A stretch of 15,674 nt of DNA. Source: Echinococcus granulosus. Lineage: Eukaryota; Platyhelminthes; Cestoda; Cyclophyllidea; Taeniidae. Numbering within the stretch: position 1 is the stretch's first letter; each line of letters opens with the position of its first letter. The stretch is taken from assembly GCF_000524195.1 (NCBI RefSeq), contig NW_020170449.1, positions 415,705 to 431,378 of the forward strand, given 5' to 3'. Made by a program: the position numbers and the translations under genes. Shown here in pieces: positions 1 through 9,847 of the stretch. The notes under the pieces are model-generated. The model worked only from the letters and a program-made list of their open reading frames with translations. It was not told where the DNA came from and ran no database searches.

Positions 1-3000
1 AGCATTCACCATGTGGTATTTGGCTTGAAAAGGCGCATTTTCCCAACTGAGTCAGAATCGACCCCAACTACCTGTGTGTGTCCCTCGGATTGACGCATTC
101 ATATTCATCCTTCATGCTTTGTCAAAAATAATAGTTAACTTTATTCACTAAAACGTCAGGTCAGTCAATTTAAACTGGAACGAGATGGCACATCCCCCAC
201 AAGACAAGTTGGTGTTGTCCAACGAGAAAGGATGGAAAGGAGTCAAAGATGGACGACACAAAATCAGGGAGTGGAAGATTAAGACGACACCATGGGAGGA
301 ACTGGCAGAGACAGTGTATGCAACATTACTGAGAATAAAATAATTCTTTGTTGTGAAGGCCTTAAAAGTGTCGCAGTTGCAGATGCTGCACTCAAGATAA
401 TTTAATATAATAAAGCTCAAAAAAGAGGAATTCCATTTTTGAAATGTGCTACAACACCAAATTCATGCACAAGGGTAAAAAAACCCGACTACCTAGCAGC
501 TAAAATTTTATTAAGAAGGACATGCACCCTACCAACAATACAAGTACGTTATTCGAACTCACAAGTGAGGGTGAGGGACATTTGTTGATGAATTCGCACC
601 ATTTTCCCACGGTCAATCAAAGCAAGTATGCTTGCACCTAGTTTACATCCCCTGATACTTGCCTAAGTGCTGTGTCGATGGCATTAATTTAAAGAGGAAA
701 GGGGTTAAAATCTACTGTTATGGAAGTAGTCTTTCAGGGCTGTATGAGTCGTACTCTTGCAGATTGTCAGAATAATTAACTTTCTTGCATTGGCTGGCAA
801 TCTAACTCTGCGTTTCATGTCCGTATTCTGAGGAGTATGTCTTCAGTGTGAAATCACTCTAAAGTTCCCGATATCTTAAACAGCTTCCGCAATTTAAGGT
901 GCCATCAAAGATCTGGCCACTTGTAGAGGGCCTTTACGAAAGTGCTCCGATGCCTTCTATTTATATAGACAGATTAGTGCCTGAGTGTTTTCTCGTTGTT
1001 GGGCAAAGTCGCAAAGTGATTTATACTTGCCTATTTGTGGTAGCTTGATCTTCCTAGTCCTTATAGACATCATCAGCACCTTTACATCTTATCGCTACGT
1101 AGATGAGCAAGTTTTGAGGCCTTTCAGGCGAGGTACCCCAAATGGCCATTTTTGAAACAAAGTTAATCTATGAAGTGCAGGGTAAGCGAACCACCACTCC
1201 GACCCCTCAAATCCACATGTGTCTGGACCTCTGCAAGTTTAAGTGCCCAGCTCTCACCAAGTGATATCTCCCCAAGGAATACATGAAGGCTTGAATATAC
1301 GTGTATATCAGTGAAGGTTTGTGGGAGCTTTGTGAGCTCATCGCTGTCCTGTGTGTTACTCCTCAAAAACTCTTTTACACAGCTTTTAAATGTCTTCACG
1401 TGTCTGATTATGAAGTTTATTGCTCAGACTTGAACTGAGTGAAACACACTTAATGTTACTGTAGTGGATCAAAATGCAAAACATGTGACGGATCCTGCAT
1501 ATGAAAATGAGCTGCTCACTAATTATTGAATCGCTTCTTCATGAAGACCATGCTGGTGAATAAGCAAGCGTCGACAAACACAGAGGAGGTAGGTTGATAA
1601 TGATGGAGAGTAGAGAAAGTTGTGGAGTGTGTAGAGTGCGGGGAACGTGCCCCTGTTCTGTTGTAGACCAAAATTCCAAAGGGTGTTTGATATCAAAGCA
1701 CTTCAGTTCAGAGGCTCGTGGGCAAATTTTTATGTGCTAGTACCCAAAATTGGTTGCTTCCTTCATTCATTAACTTATTTAGTCTTTTATTTTGGAGTGT
1801 TTTCTATCTTCTAGGATGATTTTATGCCTTACCCATAATATTGTGATGTCGGTGTGTAAATCGTCAGTGAATATGGAGGCTTACAGGTACATACATAAAC
1901 GCTTATGTCTGCGGTGGACAAAAAATCACTTTTCACTGCCAAACCGATTACTGTCTGCACAAAGACTTTAGCATCTTAAAAGTTATCAACTTCATCATTC
2001 GTCCCTTTTTAATATATTAGTTAGAGAAAACAAACATTTTTCCATTTATGTTATATAGAGTAGTGGATGATAATCCCTAACTTTTAAGCGATCCCCTCAG
2101 CGGCATGGCCCATGGATAAAGCTAGTAGCCTCCCTTTCCCAGACCTCCTGTATGTCAGCACTACATATTCCACCAAAACACCGTTACTACCTTCTTCTTC
2201 AGAGTAGCCTTTGGGCTCTACATTTGTGGCAGCAGAAAAAAAACACCCCATCCTAAAGAATAACTACCTATAGTTCTGCTTATTAAGTCGAAATCTTGGC
2301 CTGACGGAAGAGGAGCGAATGCTGTGTACTGGAAAATCCTTGACGATCCTAAACAAAGGGGTTAAGAAATATTGTTTACCTTCAGCGATTTCTCCCGTCC
2401 CGTGTTCTGCTGGAAGGTATAATCGGCTGAAGCAGTGCTAGCCGTGAACCGTCTGTTGGACATGCGTGAGAGCCCGCACAATCTCCTCTCCGTCCGCAGA
2501 AGTTCTCAAACCAGGAGAAACTTCAAATCCAGTGATGCTGTCAGGGAAAATAATTATTCTTGCGTTCAAATATCTTCTTAGTTGCATGACATTCAATGAA
2601 TGGCGCGGATGGCTGGTGGTTACTTTTTCTTACCGCCCCAACTACGTTGTGATGACCAGTGGCAGTGCCAAGGAGGACGCTCAGGATCAGGAGGAGCTAT
2701 GAAATACTTTGATTGTGTGTTTCACTCTTTGCTTCGGTTTGCTCAGCCACAGCACATTTTTGCTCTACGTGGTCTTTGGGCCATGCTAACAGCCCCTTGG
2801 CTCCAATATGCTCCGGGATTAATTATTCTGTCCTTATATTGCGGAATTTTTGTCTTCAAGAAAGGCTCTATGTGCCACATATGTGTTCTTTTAAAGTATT
2901 TATTTATTTTTTATTATTTTTTTGAGTTAACCAAATCTATGGCAAGAAGGTTTAACAATTCATTGGGTTGGGGAGATGCTAACATGAACAATCAAACTTG

Positions 3001-3600
3001 ACACAGTCCCAAGTATCCGTGGAGACTAAATCACACCTCCTAATGACTGAAGGAAGAGATTTTGAGGTGTCAACTTAGGTGTTGAAAGCAAGTGATAAGA
3101 TAAAGTCGGAAACGGTACCTGCAATGCGCATCTGGTTCCACAAATGTGTATGAGAAAGAATCGAATGGGCAGATGTGAGTTCTCGGGTGCGCTTCATAAT
3201 GAGGAATTCGACATTTCATGAATCCAAACGTGTCTATCAACAAAATTCATTTTTGTCGCTAGCTGCAATGTTGGAGCACCACAAACTTTAATTACTGGTT
3301 TTTGGATAACAATTTTTGTGTTGAAGGTGGCAACGACGAAAATTTGCTACTTAATTCGTGAGTAGCAGTGCGCCTGTTTTCTAAAATCGAGACGCACGAT
3401 ACTGTGTATTGCTCTGGTAAATTTGTCTGCCCAGTTAGTTAGACTGACACATCACACGATCCCAACTGAGTCATCTCGCAGGCCACCTGAGGTACCTCGA
3501 ATTTTTCCACTGTACCTTATGACACTACTCTCACGCAACAAATTTATGGCCTGAATAAGGTCATTTCAAGTCAATATGTAATTAACTTTCATTAGGTGTG
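1..3600. other. Long non-coding stretch upstream of the VAL gene
   Basis: AT-rich sequence in which I recognise no protein family, RNA gene or repeat. It contains purine-rich stretches (about 1580-1660) and a T-rich tract at about 2895-2930. Open frames here, including one of 133 codons at 2600-3001 on the plus strand and one of 78 codons at 1163-1399 on the minus strand, are no longer than chance predicts and show no domain motif. It could be intergenic DNA or a large intron of a neighbouring gene; the window does not decide this. One small frame at 185-343 is listed separately. Confidence 0.6.
185..343 (+). CDS. Small ATG-initiated open frame, 52 codons, unknown
   Basis: The frame opens with ATG at 185 and stops with TAA at 341-343. 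The predicted peptide starts MAHPPQDKLV and ends LLRIK, is hydrophilic and Lys/Glu/Trp-rich (three Trp), and has no signal peptide or membrane segment. An AATAAA hexamer (334-339) sits just before the stop, which would be unusually close for a real 3' end. The frame is open upstream back to a TAA at 149-151. A 90-codon frame runs antisense over the same bases, so coding direction is not settled. I recognise no family. The composition looks more protein-like than its surroundings, but the length is well within chance. It could be a terminal exon, a micropeptide or nothing. Confidence 0.15.
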   Translation: MAHPPQDKLVLSNEKGWKGVKDGRHKIREWKIKTTPWEELAETVYATLLRIK

Positions 3601-3612
3601 GAAGAGCAGCAA

Positions 3613-3619
3613 TATAAAT
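3613..3619 (+). promoter_or_regulatory. TATA-like box of the VAL gene
   Basis: TATAAAT lies 120 bp upstream of the start codon at 3739. A transcription start about 25-30 bp downstream would give a leader of roughly 95 nt. This is a motif match only; flatworm genes often lack a TATA box, and trans-splicing of a spliced leader could define the mRNA 5' end instead. Confidence 0.3.
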
Positions 3620-3730
3620 TACTACCAGAAATTGATGCACTTCACATAACTCGGTGTGTTGGGGTGAGTTCGTCAGCCAGGCCACTCCGCCAGGGTATTT
3701 TGGACCAATTGCTCGCCTCTGCTCTCATTG

Positions 3731-3853
3731 ATGACAAAATGGCCACGTTTATTTACATTCTGTTCTTTGCAACACTGGTGGCTTCAAATACTCCAACTGC
3801 GAAGGAACGCAAAGACCTCCTTCACTACCACAACCATAAACGAGCCAGTGTAA
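3731..3853 (+). promoter_or_regulatory. Overlapping upstream open frame across the VAL start
   Basis: An ATG at 3731, in a poor context (T at -3), lies 8 nt before the VAL start and opens a different frame of 40 codons that stops at 3851-3853, inside VAL exon 1. If the transcript begins upstream of it, ribosomes must skip this ATG to reach the strong one at 3739. It could lower VAL translation, or do nothing if the mRNA 5' end lies between the two ATGs. Confidence 0.3.
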
Positions 3854-4697
3854 AGCCCTCCGCCACCAACATGCTGGAAATGGTAGGTCTCTCATCCTCA
3901 AAGTGGTTCGAGGGTCATACTTCTAGCAACCTTCAATTTTGCTCCCTTTTTCCTTGGAAGGTGTACAGTCTAAAACTAGAACGCTTGGCGGATAAGTGGG
4001 TAAAGAAGTGCATATACGAACATCCAAATTCTACGCAATACCCGGAGTATCGAGACTATGGACAGAATCTTGTGCTGTTTGGCGGCGTGAGTCGCAATCT
4101 GGTCGAAATGGCGGCCAAATGGTGGGAAGAGGTTAAAGATTTCTCCTACGAGAGAAATAAATGTGCTCCGAGGAAGGTCTGCCACCACTACATACAAGTG
4201 AGTTGATGCATCTTCAGATTGCACAAACTTTGAGCATTTAAAATAGGGGTTTGTTCTTGGCTGCATAATTTATGAGCTCCTATTTCATCTAACTGAATGT
4301 TGCCTGGCAGTAACAACCCTAAAAATTGCCTTTTCCACGAGAAACTTAGATGGTGTGGTCAACATCCAACGAGCTGGGGTGCGCGGTGAAGCGGTGTGAC
4401 CACTTGAGGCCTGATTGGCCCCCACCAGTGTACCTGCTAGCATGTCAATATAAACCGCCGTGAGTGAGATGGTGCAATATGACCCGCAAATCTTGAACAA
4501 TTGCATAACTGTTATGTCTCTGTTCTAGCGGCAACTACATGGGCATAAAACCGTACAAAGATGGAAGGAGTTGCAGAGACTGCCCATTTGGAACTAAGTG
4601 TAGGAATAGGCTTTGCTCGACCAAGTCTGCCTCCTATACTAGGCGCTTCGAAGGACTCCTCTTGTGTGCAGTGCTCATAGTTTATTATTTTCTCTAA
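3739..4697 (+). CDS. Secreted venom-allergen-like (CAP/SCP/TAPS) protein, four exons
   Basis: Exons 3739-3882, 3961-4197, 4350-4459 and 4529-4697 join to 219 codons plus TAA, a usual length for flatworm VALs. ATG 3739 has a strong context (A at -3, G at +4) and opens a signal peptide (residues 1 to about 17). All four CAP motifs are visible: CAP3 HNHKR (31-35), CAP4 GQNL (82-85), CAP1 HHYIQMVWSTS (123-133) and CAP2 ACQYKPPGNY (158-167). CAP1 spans junction 2 and CAP2 spans junction 3, which confirms both splices. Candidate cavity residues are His69, Gln83 (usually Glu), Glu104/105 and His124. Ten cysteines (65, 116, 122, 138, 143, 159, 179, 182, 188, 193) include the hinge pattern CxxCP...C....C. 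There is one N-glycosylation sequon, N71-S-T. Residues 206-219 are hydrophobic. Known relatives are secreted host-interface or developmental proteins, some binding lipids or sterols. The role of this copy is inferred. I see no break, and no second CAP gene in the window. Confidence 0.95.
3883..3960 (+). other. VAL intron 1 (78 bp, phase 0)
   Basis: The donor is GTAGGT after the ATG codon for Met48, and the acceptor is TTGGAAG after a pyrimidine-rich run (gctccctttttcc). The intron is 26 codons with no stop, so retention would insert residues in frame. Removal is favoured because it restores the family spacing between the HNxxR motif and the conserved L..LA..W...C helix in exon 2. Confidence 0.85.
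4198..4349 (+). other. VAL intron 2 (152 bp, phase 0)
   Basis: The donor GTGAGT follows Gln127 and the acceptor CTTAG precedes the codon for Met128, joining HHYIQ to MVWSTS to complete CAP1. A competing acceptor GGCAG ends at 4310; using it would place TAA immediately in frame. The intron itself carries an in-frame TGA soon after the donor, so retention truncates the protein. Confidence 0.9.
4460..4528 (+). other. VAL intron 3 (69 bp, phase 2)
   Basis: The donor GTGAGTG splits the codon of Pro164 after its second base, and the acceptor is TGTTCTAG. Joining gives the CAP2 motif ACQYKPPGNY, which neither exon encodes alone. An unspliced read-through meets TGA within a few bases. Confidence 0.92.
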
Positions 4698-4792
4698 GGA
4701 AGCTCTAACGAATCGAATGCTAAAATCGTTATTTTGATTCTCACTTTACAATCCTCTGACAAGTTGACTCATTCTTTTTTAGGTTCATGCAA

Positions 4793-4798
4793 AATAAA
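4793..4798 (+). terminator. Polyadenylation signal of the VAL gene
   Basis: AATAAA lies 96 bp downstream of the VAL stop codon, in a plausible place for the 3' end. Cleavage would be expected about 10-30 nt later. No other AATAAA is apparent between the stop and this site. Confidence 0.6.
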
Positions 4799-4829
4799 AT
4801 GGCTTATGATTCCTACCTTCCTCTTGCTC

Positions 4830-7800
4830 TTTGCCACCGCGCTTTTGCTTTTTAACGATTCTGCCATAAAGCGGAGCATAATTACGTTGTTTGCATGAGT
4901 GAATGGAAGTGATTGATGCTGCAGTTGCTAAATTTATATTTCTCTGATCATTCAATTTGTGCTTGCCTTGGAAAGTATGGCGATTGCATCGCGTTATCAT
5001 TTCTCGAGAATGCCTCCCAAATAACCTTTGAGGTATAATTTGTGTAAATCACAAAGATGGTCAGTGCTGTGACCAATCTTCCTAACTACAGGCTTGATAG
5101 TCAATTGTGTGCATAAGTGTTTAAAGGAAATCCAGGCACCCAAACCTCGGACATTCGTAGCTAGCAGTAACACACATTGTCAAGAGGCTCATTTGGGGCT
5201 AGATCTAATTAGGCAATCTTATAAAGGAGTGAGTGTAAGAAACTGCACATATGCACTTCTTTTTCATGAAAAGGCTGAAAGCTTGTGTGTTGCATACTGC
5301 TTACAAAAGCACGCACATTTAGCAAACAGTTTTATTAAAGTTCTGATGCAAAGCTGGCATTCGATATGAATCTGGATAGTCACGCAGTCAGACAAGAAGA
5401 AGGCTTGAGAAAGCAGTTACATGATCATTCACTACCGCCCCTTTAAAACTGCATGATTTGCACAGTACACAATTCCTGTTGTTACGTAAATCATGCTAAA
5501 TGTGCAGATTCTGTGTCTTTTGGGTGTGTTAAAAACCGTTCAAGAGTGATGGCTGTTGCACTGATTGTTCACCTGGTTCTGAGAGGATAGGATTTTGTAT
5601 AGAAAAGGGTAAGTACAGCATCTTTTTTATGTTGCCATATTTCTCCCTTACATACTACTTATCCTAATTAGAAATGCGCAACACATTTTGATTCAAACGC
5701 GCCATCTCTTAATCAAATAGATACCGTGAGATTTCGCTTTTGTCGTCATTTTGATACAGACATAAAGGGCTTTCAAGAAGGTGGGTGAGGATTTTTAGGA
5801 CTGATTATTGAGGATGCAGGAGAACTGGACTAAATTCTGTCATTCTGTCTTAAACTCGACTTTATGAATTCATGGGAAAACGGGTGTAACCTGTCGAAAC
5901 AGTCTACAGTGAGGTGGCTGATTAATGTATCAGAAAGATAAATCATTATAGTGTCCTTAACTAAAAGTCGAAAGGACACACCAAACAGATGCAAGTTTTA
6001 GCAGCTATCTGATTGACGCTGAACACTGTTGCTACGTCCTTACAACACCCCATTCATACCCAAGCAAATTTTCTTTCTAGTGAAGGCACATTTGTATTAA
6101 TTTTTACAGAAGAGTGTGACCTGCCTTATCATCCACTGCTTATCCCAGCCCAATGGGTATCATCAGAATGTGCTACCACTTTTAAACACATGGGTAAATA
6201 ATTCTTTTCTTCTACACTTGAGGCGTAAATTTATACAAAAAGATATGCACCTGGCACACATTTCATAGCCTCTGATTGAAGTGTTGCCATCCAACCAAGG
6301 AGGAAAAAGAGTTACTGCATTTAAAAGGAACACAATAGCTTTTGGCACAGCAGGAAATTGTGTCTCAGTGGTAGTCTATGGCATCTGGATCATTTGTAGT
6401 CTACGCCATTTTTTACTAACGTACTGCTAGGGCTGTCTTTTAGGCGCCTAAAGTATTTGCTGAATTTGTCGCATCAAAGCCAAGGCTACTATGCAAATAT
6501 TATGGTAACGGCTGCATAACATGTAATTCTTGATTGTTTTTCATTAACTTAATTCGCTGGGGCAGTATGTAAATTTCATAGAGTCGCAATCACTTTCTTT
6601 TATGGGTTAACAGCACTCAGTTGTCCAAATTTTTATGCCACCCACTTGTCAGCTTTACTTTATATAGAAGAAATTTTTGGATTAAAGGAGCAGGGAATGG
6701 CAGAACGGACAGCTTTCAATGCATAAATGATTGCTACCCACTGCTAATGGCTGCCTGCAAGCTTTTTCATACCCGTCCATATTATAGGGCTTTAAGCTCT
6801 ACAAGTGGTATTCTAGGCTCTATTAAACCAGATTCTACGGTAAGTATAAGCAGGAGTGCAGGAAGCAATGTAATCTTGCAAAACTTCCCATTTTCAAACC
6901 AAGCTTTTATAGGTTCAATTTTAGCGTTTGATGAATGGCTAAAGCTTGTACATTAGTGGTGCGGTGAGAAAGATAAGCGTTATTTGTATTTCTCTAGTCG
7001 CCTCCATTCATTTTTACATAATGTTTGTGATTGGGATCGCTGTTTCACTTCCCCGCTCCGGCCTCCATACTCATGAAACGAGTGGACGAGTTGAAAGAGG
7101 GCACGCCTTATTGGGTAGCGATAAACAGGGTGGGGGGGGGTCACAGAGATACTGCAACTTTAGCGTGTTCTGCAAACGTGGCAGATGGGTATGCGACGAT
7201 CCTCCTCTGTTTTATTCGTTATATCCAGTAAACAAGACAGATTGCTGCGAAACTTTGGGGCCTTTTGCACACGCTAGTAAGAAATTTTGTTGATATAAGT
7301 ATACAAAACGCCAATGAAATAGGCTGGGTGACGATAAATACACTTATTTAAATATATTTTTCTTGACTCAAGATGCTCCCAAAACCTCTGAAGTGGTAGC
7401 TATACAATAAATGATTACTTGTTTACTAGTGTAGTAAACACTCAAGGATCCGCCTTTGTATTTCGGCCCAGGAATAAGGGTTTCGGACTATGCCAGTAAC
7501 TCCTCAGGGCTTCTGTTCGTCGGCGATGCAATTTCTACGTATTCTGTCAAGAGACCACGCCGCCCAGTGGAATTACAATGGCTGGGCCTTAAGTGTACGT
7601 GAAAGCAGAGCAAAGAAATAAACACAAGAATACTTTGTTCTATGGTCCTTATCAACTTTTACGAATCGTTTTAGACCCTCCTTTTGGTCAGCCTTCCCAG
7701 TCGGCCATTACAACGTTGCCGGTGCTGTAAAGGAAACACCCACTAACCAATCTAGGCAATTATCAAATTCGCATGCAGATGAGAAGATATTCGACTGCAA

Positions 7801-8060
7801 CTTCATTGACCCCTCTTGGCAATTCTACTGAATCTGGAGTTACGTCCTATTAGAGAACTATGGTGGGTGAAGGGGGAGTGTGCAGCCCTTCTCGTGTGCC
7901 TATTGCCAGTCGTGGGAGCATTGACCTGAAGCACAGTCGTTTGATGAATGTTAGGGTTTAAAGTAGTTTTTTGAGATAAAGTCTCGCGTCTGCTTATCTA
8001 TGTCATATTGCTCTCACTAAAGTGTTGACCAGACAAAAACGTCTAACTGTATTCTTTTCA
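4830..8060. other. Non-coding stretch downstream of the VAL gene
   Basis: I see no recognisable gene. The longest frames are 111 codons at 6621-6956 and 115 codons at 6946-7293 (plus strand), both at chance length and without known motifs. A G9 run occurs at 7132-7140. Bases about 7480-7720 and 7850-7920 are more GC-rich than their surroundings but hold only short frames. It may be intergenic or intronic. Confidence 0.55.
7132..7140 (+). repeat. G9 homopolymer (GGGT then G9)
   Basis: Nine consecutive G follow GGGT. Such runs are prone to length error in sequencing and to slippage, and the two overlapping open frames here (6946-7293 and 7031-7231) exchange reading phase across it. It is too short for four separate runs of three G, so I do not call a three-tier quadruplex. 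Confidence 0.8.
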
Positions 8061-8068
8061 TTTAACAG

Positions 8069-8254
8069 CGAGGTAGTGGTGATATCACGTGTATCCTTAA
8101 TTCACACCTTTACACTGACACCATAGACATCCCAGAAGCGAACGTTACCAGATTGTTCACTACTAGTGCCACATCAGTTGTTAATAGAAATCCTGCAGAA
8201 TACGCGACTGAGACGTTTTCGGAAGGCGGGCGGCATTTTCAACCCTTATGTTAG
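8069..8254 (+). CDS. Exon-like open frame behind a strong acceptor, unidentified
   Basis: A long pyrimidine-rich run (attcttttcatttaacag) ends in a good acceptor at 8068, and an open frame of 61 codons follows immediately, stopping at TAG 8252-8254. The frame contains no methionine, so it could only be an internal or terminal exon. The predicted segment begins RGSGDITCILNS, contains a sequon NVT and ends HFQPLC; its mixed, polar composition looks protein-like. I recognise no domain. No partner exon was identified upstream, and the length alone is at chance level. It could be the last exon of a gene with a large intron, a decayed exon, or coincidence. Confidence 0.2.
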   Translation, partial: RGSGDITCILNSHLYTDTIDIPEANVTRLFTTSATSVVNRNPAEYATETFSEGGRHFQPLC

Positions 8255-8426
8255 GGGGCCGTCACGGATTCTCCCTTCCACAGCAAATGCCATTTCTTCG
8301 TCAAGTTAAGGTTTAGTGTTCAGCAATAGACATCAGGATAGTTATCTTTTAGGATTGGCATTGCTTTCCACCACCACCCATGTAGCGTACCAAGTGTTTC
8401 CCGGAGAGGAAAGATGTCGCAATTCT

Positions 8427-8514
8427 GGGGCGGGATATGCATTATGGACATGGAGAAGGGCTGAAGGCTACCGACATGGCCTGAAGGCCACAACTCCCAG
8501 GAGGGGTATAAAGG
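8427..8514 (+). promoter_or_regulatory. Candidate RNA polymerase II core promoter (GC box + TATA)
   Basis: GGGGCGGG at 8427-8434 matches an Sp1-type GC box, and TATAAAGG at 8507-8514 in a GC-rich setting is a near-ideal TATA box, better than the one before the VAL gene. A start would be expected at about 8537-8545. No recognisable coding exon follows; the nearest ATG (8566) opens only 29 codons. It may serve a non-coding RNA or a gene with a short first exon. A GGCCT-GA-AGGCC inverted repeat lies at about 8479-8490, between the two elements. Confidence 0.3.
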
Positions 8515-9847
8515 CAGGGCCATAAACATTTATGTAAGCAGAACAAAGAGCTAAAGAGACAGTTAATGCATTACATTTGTAGTATGAGCAAGGCAATGAT
8601 TCCACTTTCCCAAAAATGCTTGCATTTCTGGCATCATAGGTTTCTCTCACATTAAAGTCCTGACGCTTTTTTACTTCGCCTTCTCAAACTACCAATATGA
8701 TCAACTGAATCGCAGGCAGTAGTAAGCAGCAAAGTGTACAGTTTTGGTTGAAAATTGCTTGACTTCCTTTTACAAATCAAAATTTGGTTATTTTTCTAAC
8801 TAAAGGGCAAGCATTTTATGTGGTAGATAAAAAACTTCCTATTTTAGTCTCTGCCTTCGGCTCTATTCAACACTGACATACTAAACACTAAAATCCGTGC
8901 CTAAGTTATCTACTTACTAGGGACCTGTACATAGTCTGCAGTAGAAACGCGTTTGTGGATTCATTAAAATAGGTACTTGGTCACACTTGTCGCACTCAGG
9001 TTACTATATACCGCATTGCACAAGTGTGGGAGAGTGTGGGATTGAAGACATCTATCCACAGGGAGTAGGCTTTGCAGCAGTTTTATCGGTTGGGACCAAG
9101 ACTTTATGAGGTGCTTCTTTTTGACAGCGCAAGTCAACTTTTAAGAGTTGAATGGTTTTTCTTTTATGAGGTGTTATATTAGTGCAAGTAAGGCTTTGCA
9201 TAATCATGAATTACACTGAACGGAGGACTATGATAAATATAGGCTAATACTATCACCCGTTCTCACTAATAACTAACATGTGGGTATCTAAACTGACACG
9301 TGGCAAGAATAGGAATGTGTGAGGTTGATGGCTAAGTGGATATCCTCATGAAAAATCGCGGAACGGGTAGGATAATTTTCGCAAAAAATGAAGAAATAAA
9401 TATTAGGCGGTCATGTAGAATACGACACCGTGAAAATGATTGCTGGCATTCTGCCATCTAGATAATCTTTTTCCCAAGCATGTGGCAATAAGGAAGCTTT
9501 AAATATCAGGTAATTGAAAATATGATAGGTGAATAAAGAAAGATAAGGGGAAAATGGGAGTCCGGCTACTTTAGCAACCTTCGGCCAGAGTTTGTTACCA
9601 TTGTGGTAGTTTCATAAGGTAGCCACTAGCATTCAGCTATGCCAAGTATATCTATTCGCCGCAAACACATTTTCTTGCTTTCCTGTCTTTAACTGCTTCC
9701 ACTCAATTTTTCATTGTCACAACTCGAGATGCAGTGTATCCGTTGAAAGATGAATGCAGGTAGCATCTGCATTTTGTTCAGATAATGATGCCATACTAAA
9801 AATCTTCCCCTATTCATGATTCAGTACCTCATTTCATTTGATTGTTG

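Noticed and set aside
1163..1399. Minus-strand frame of 78 codons with a fairly protein-like composition
   Set aside because: It begins with GTG, and the acceptor and donor choices are weak. No motif supports it.
2600..3001. Plus-strand frame of 133 codons with a hydrophobic middle
   Set aside because: The length is near the chance maximum for this window, the hydrophobicity comes from a T-rich tract, and I recognise no motif. An overlapping frame at 2466-2702 is equally unsupported.
3976..4506. Minus-strand frames of 96 and 73 codons over the VAL gene
   Set aside because: They are antisense shadows of the VAL exons and introns; the CAP motifs are on the plus strand.
6439..6452. Perfect 14-bp palindrome TTTAGGCGCCTAAA
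   Set aside because: About one perfect palindrome of this length is expected by chance in a window of this size, and nothing around it suggests a function.
6621..6956. Plus-strand frame of 111 codons with an internal GTAAGT donor at 6840
   Set aside because: It starts with a non-ATG codon, is of chance length, and has no domain. The donor lacks a partner exon that I could identify.
6946..7293. Overlapping frames across the G9 run, possibly one gene frameshifted
   Set aside because: Joining the halves in either direction gives no recognisable domain, so I do not propose a frameshifted gene.
8079..8091. GTGATATCAC palindrome overlapping a CACGTG E-box
   Set aside because: Ten-base palindromes are common by chance, and there is no promoter context at this spot.
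8320..8529. Minus-strand ATG frame of 69 codons, GC-rich, Trp- and Pro-rich
   Set aside because: It overlaps a plus-strand frame of the same size and the candidate GC-box/TATA promoter. There is no motif to decide in its favour.
9103..9173. Two copies of TTTATGAGGTG 60 bp apart, hinting at a tandem duplication
   Set aside because: Only 11 bases match and the sequence between does not repeat, so it is not supported as a repeat unit.
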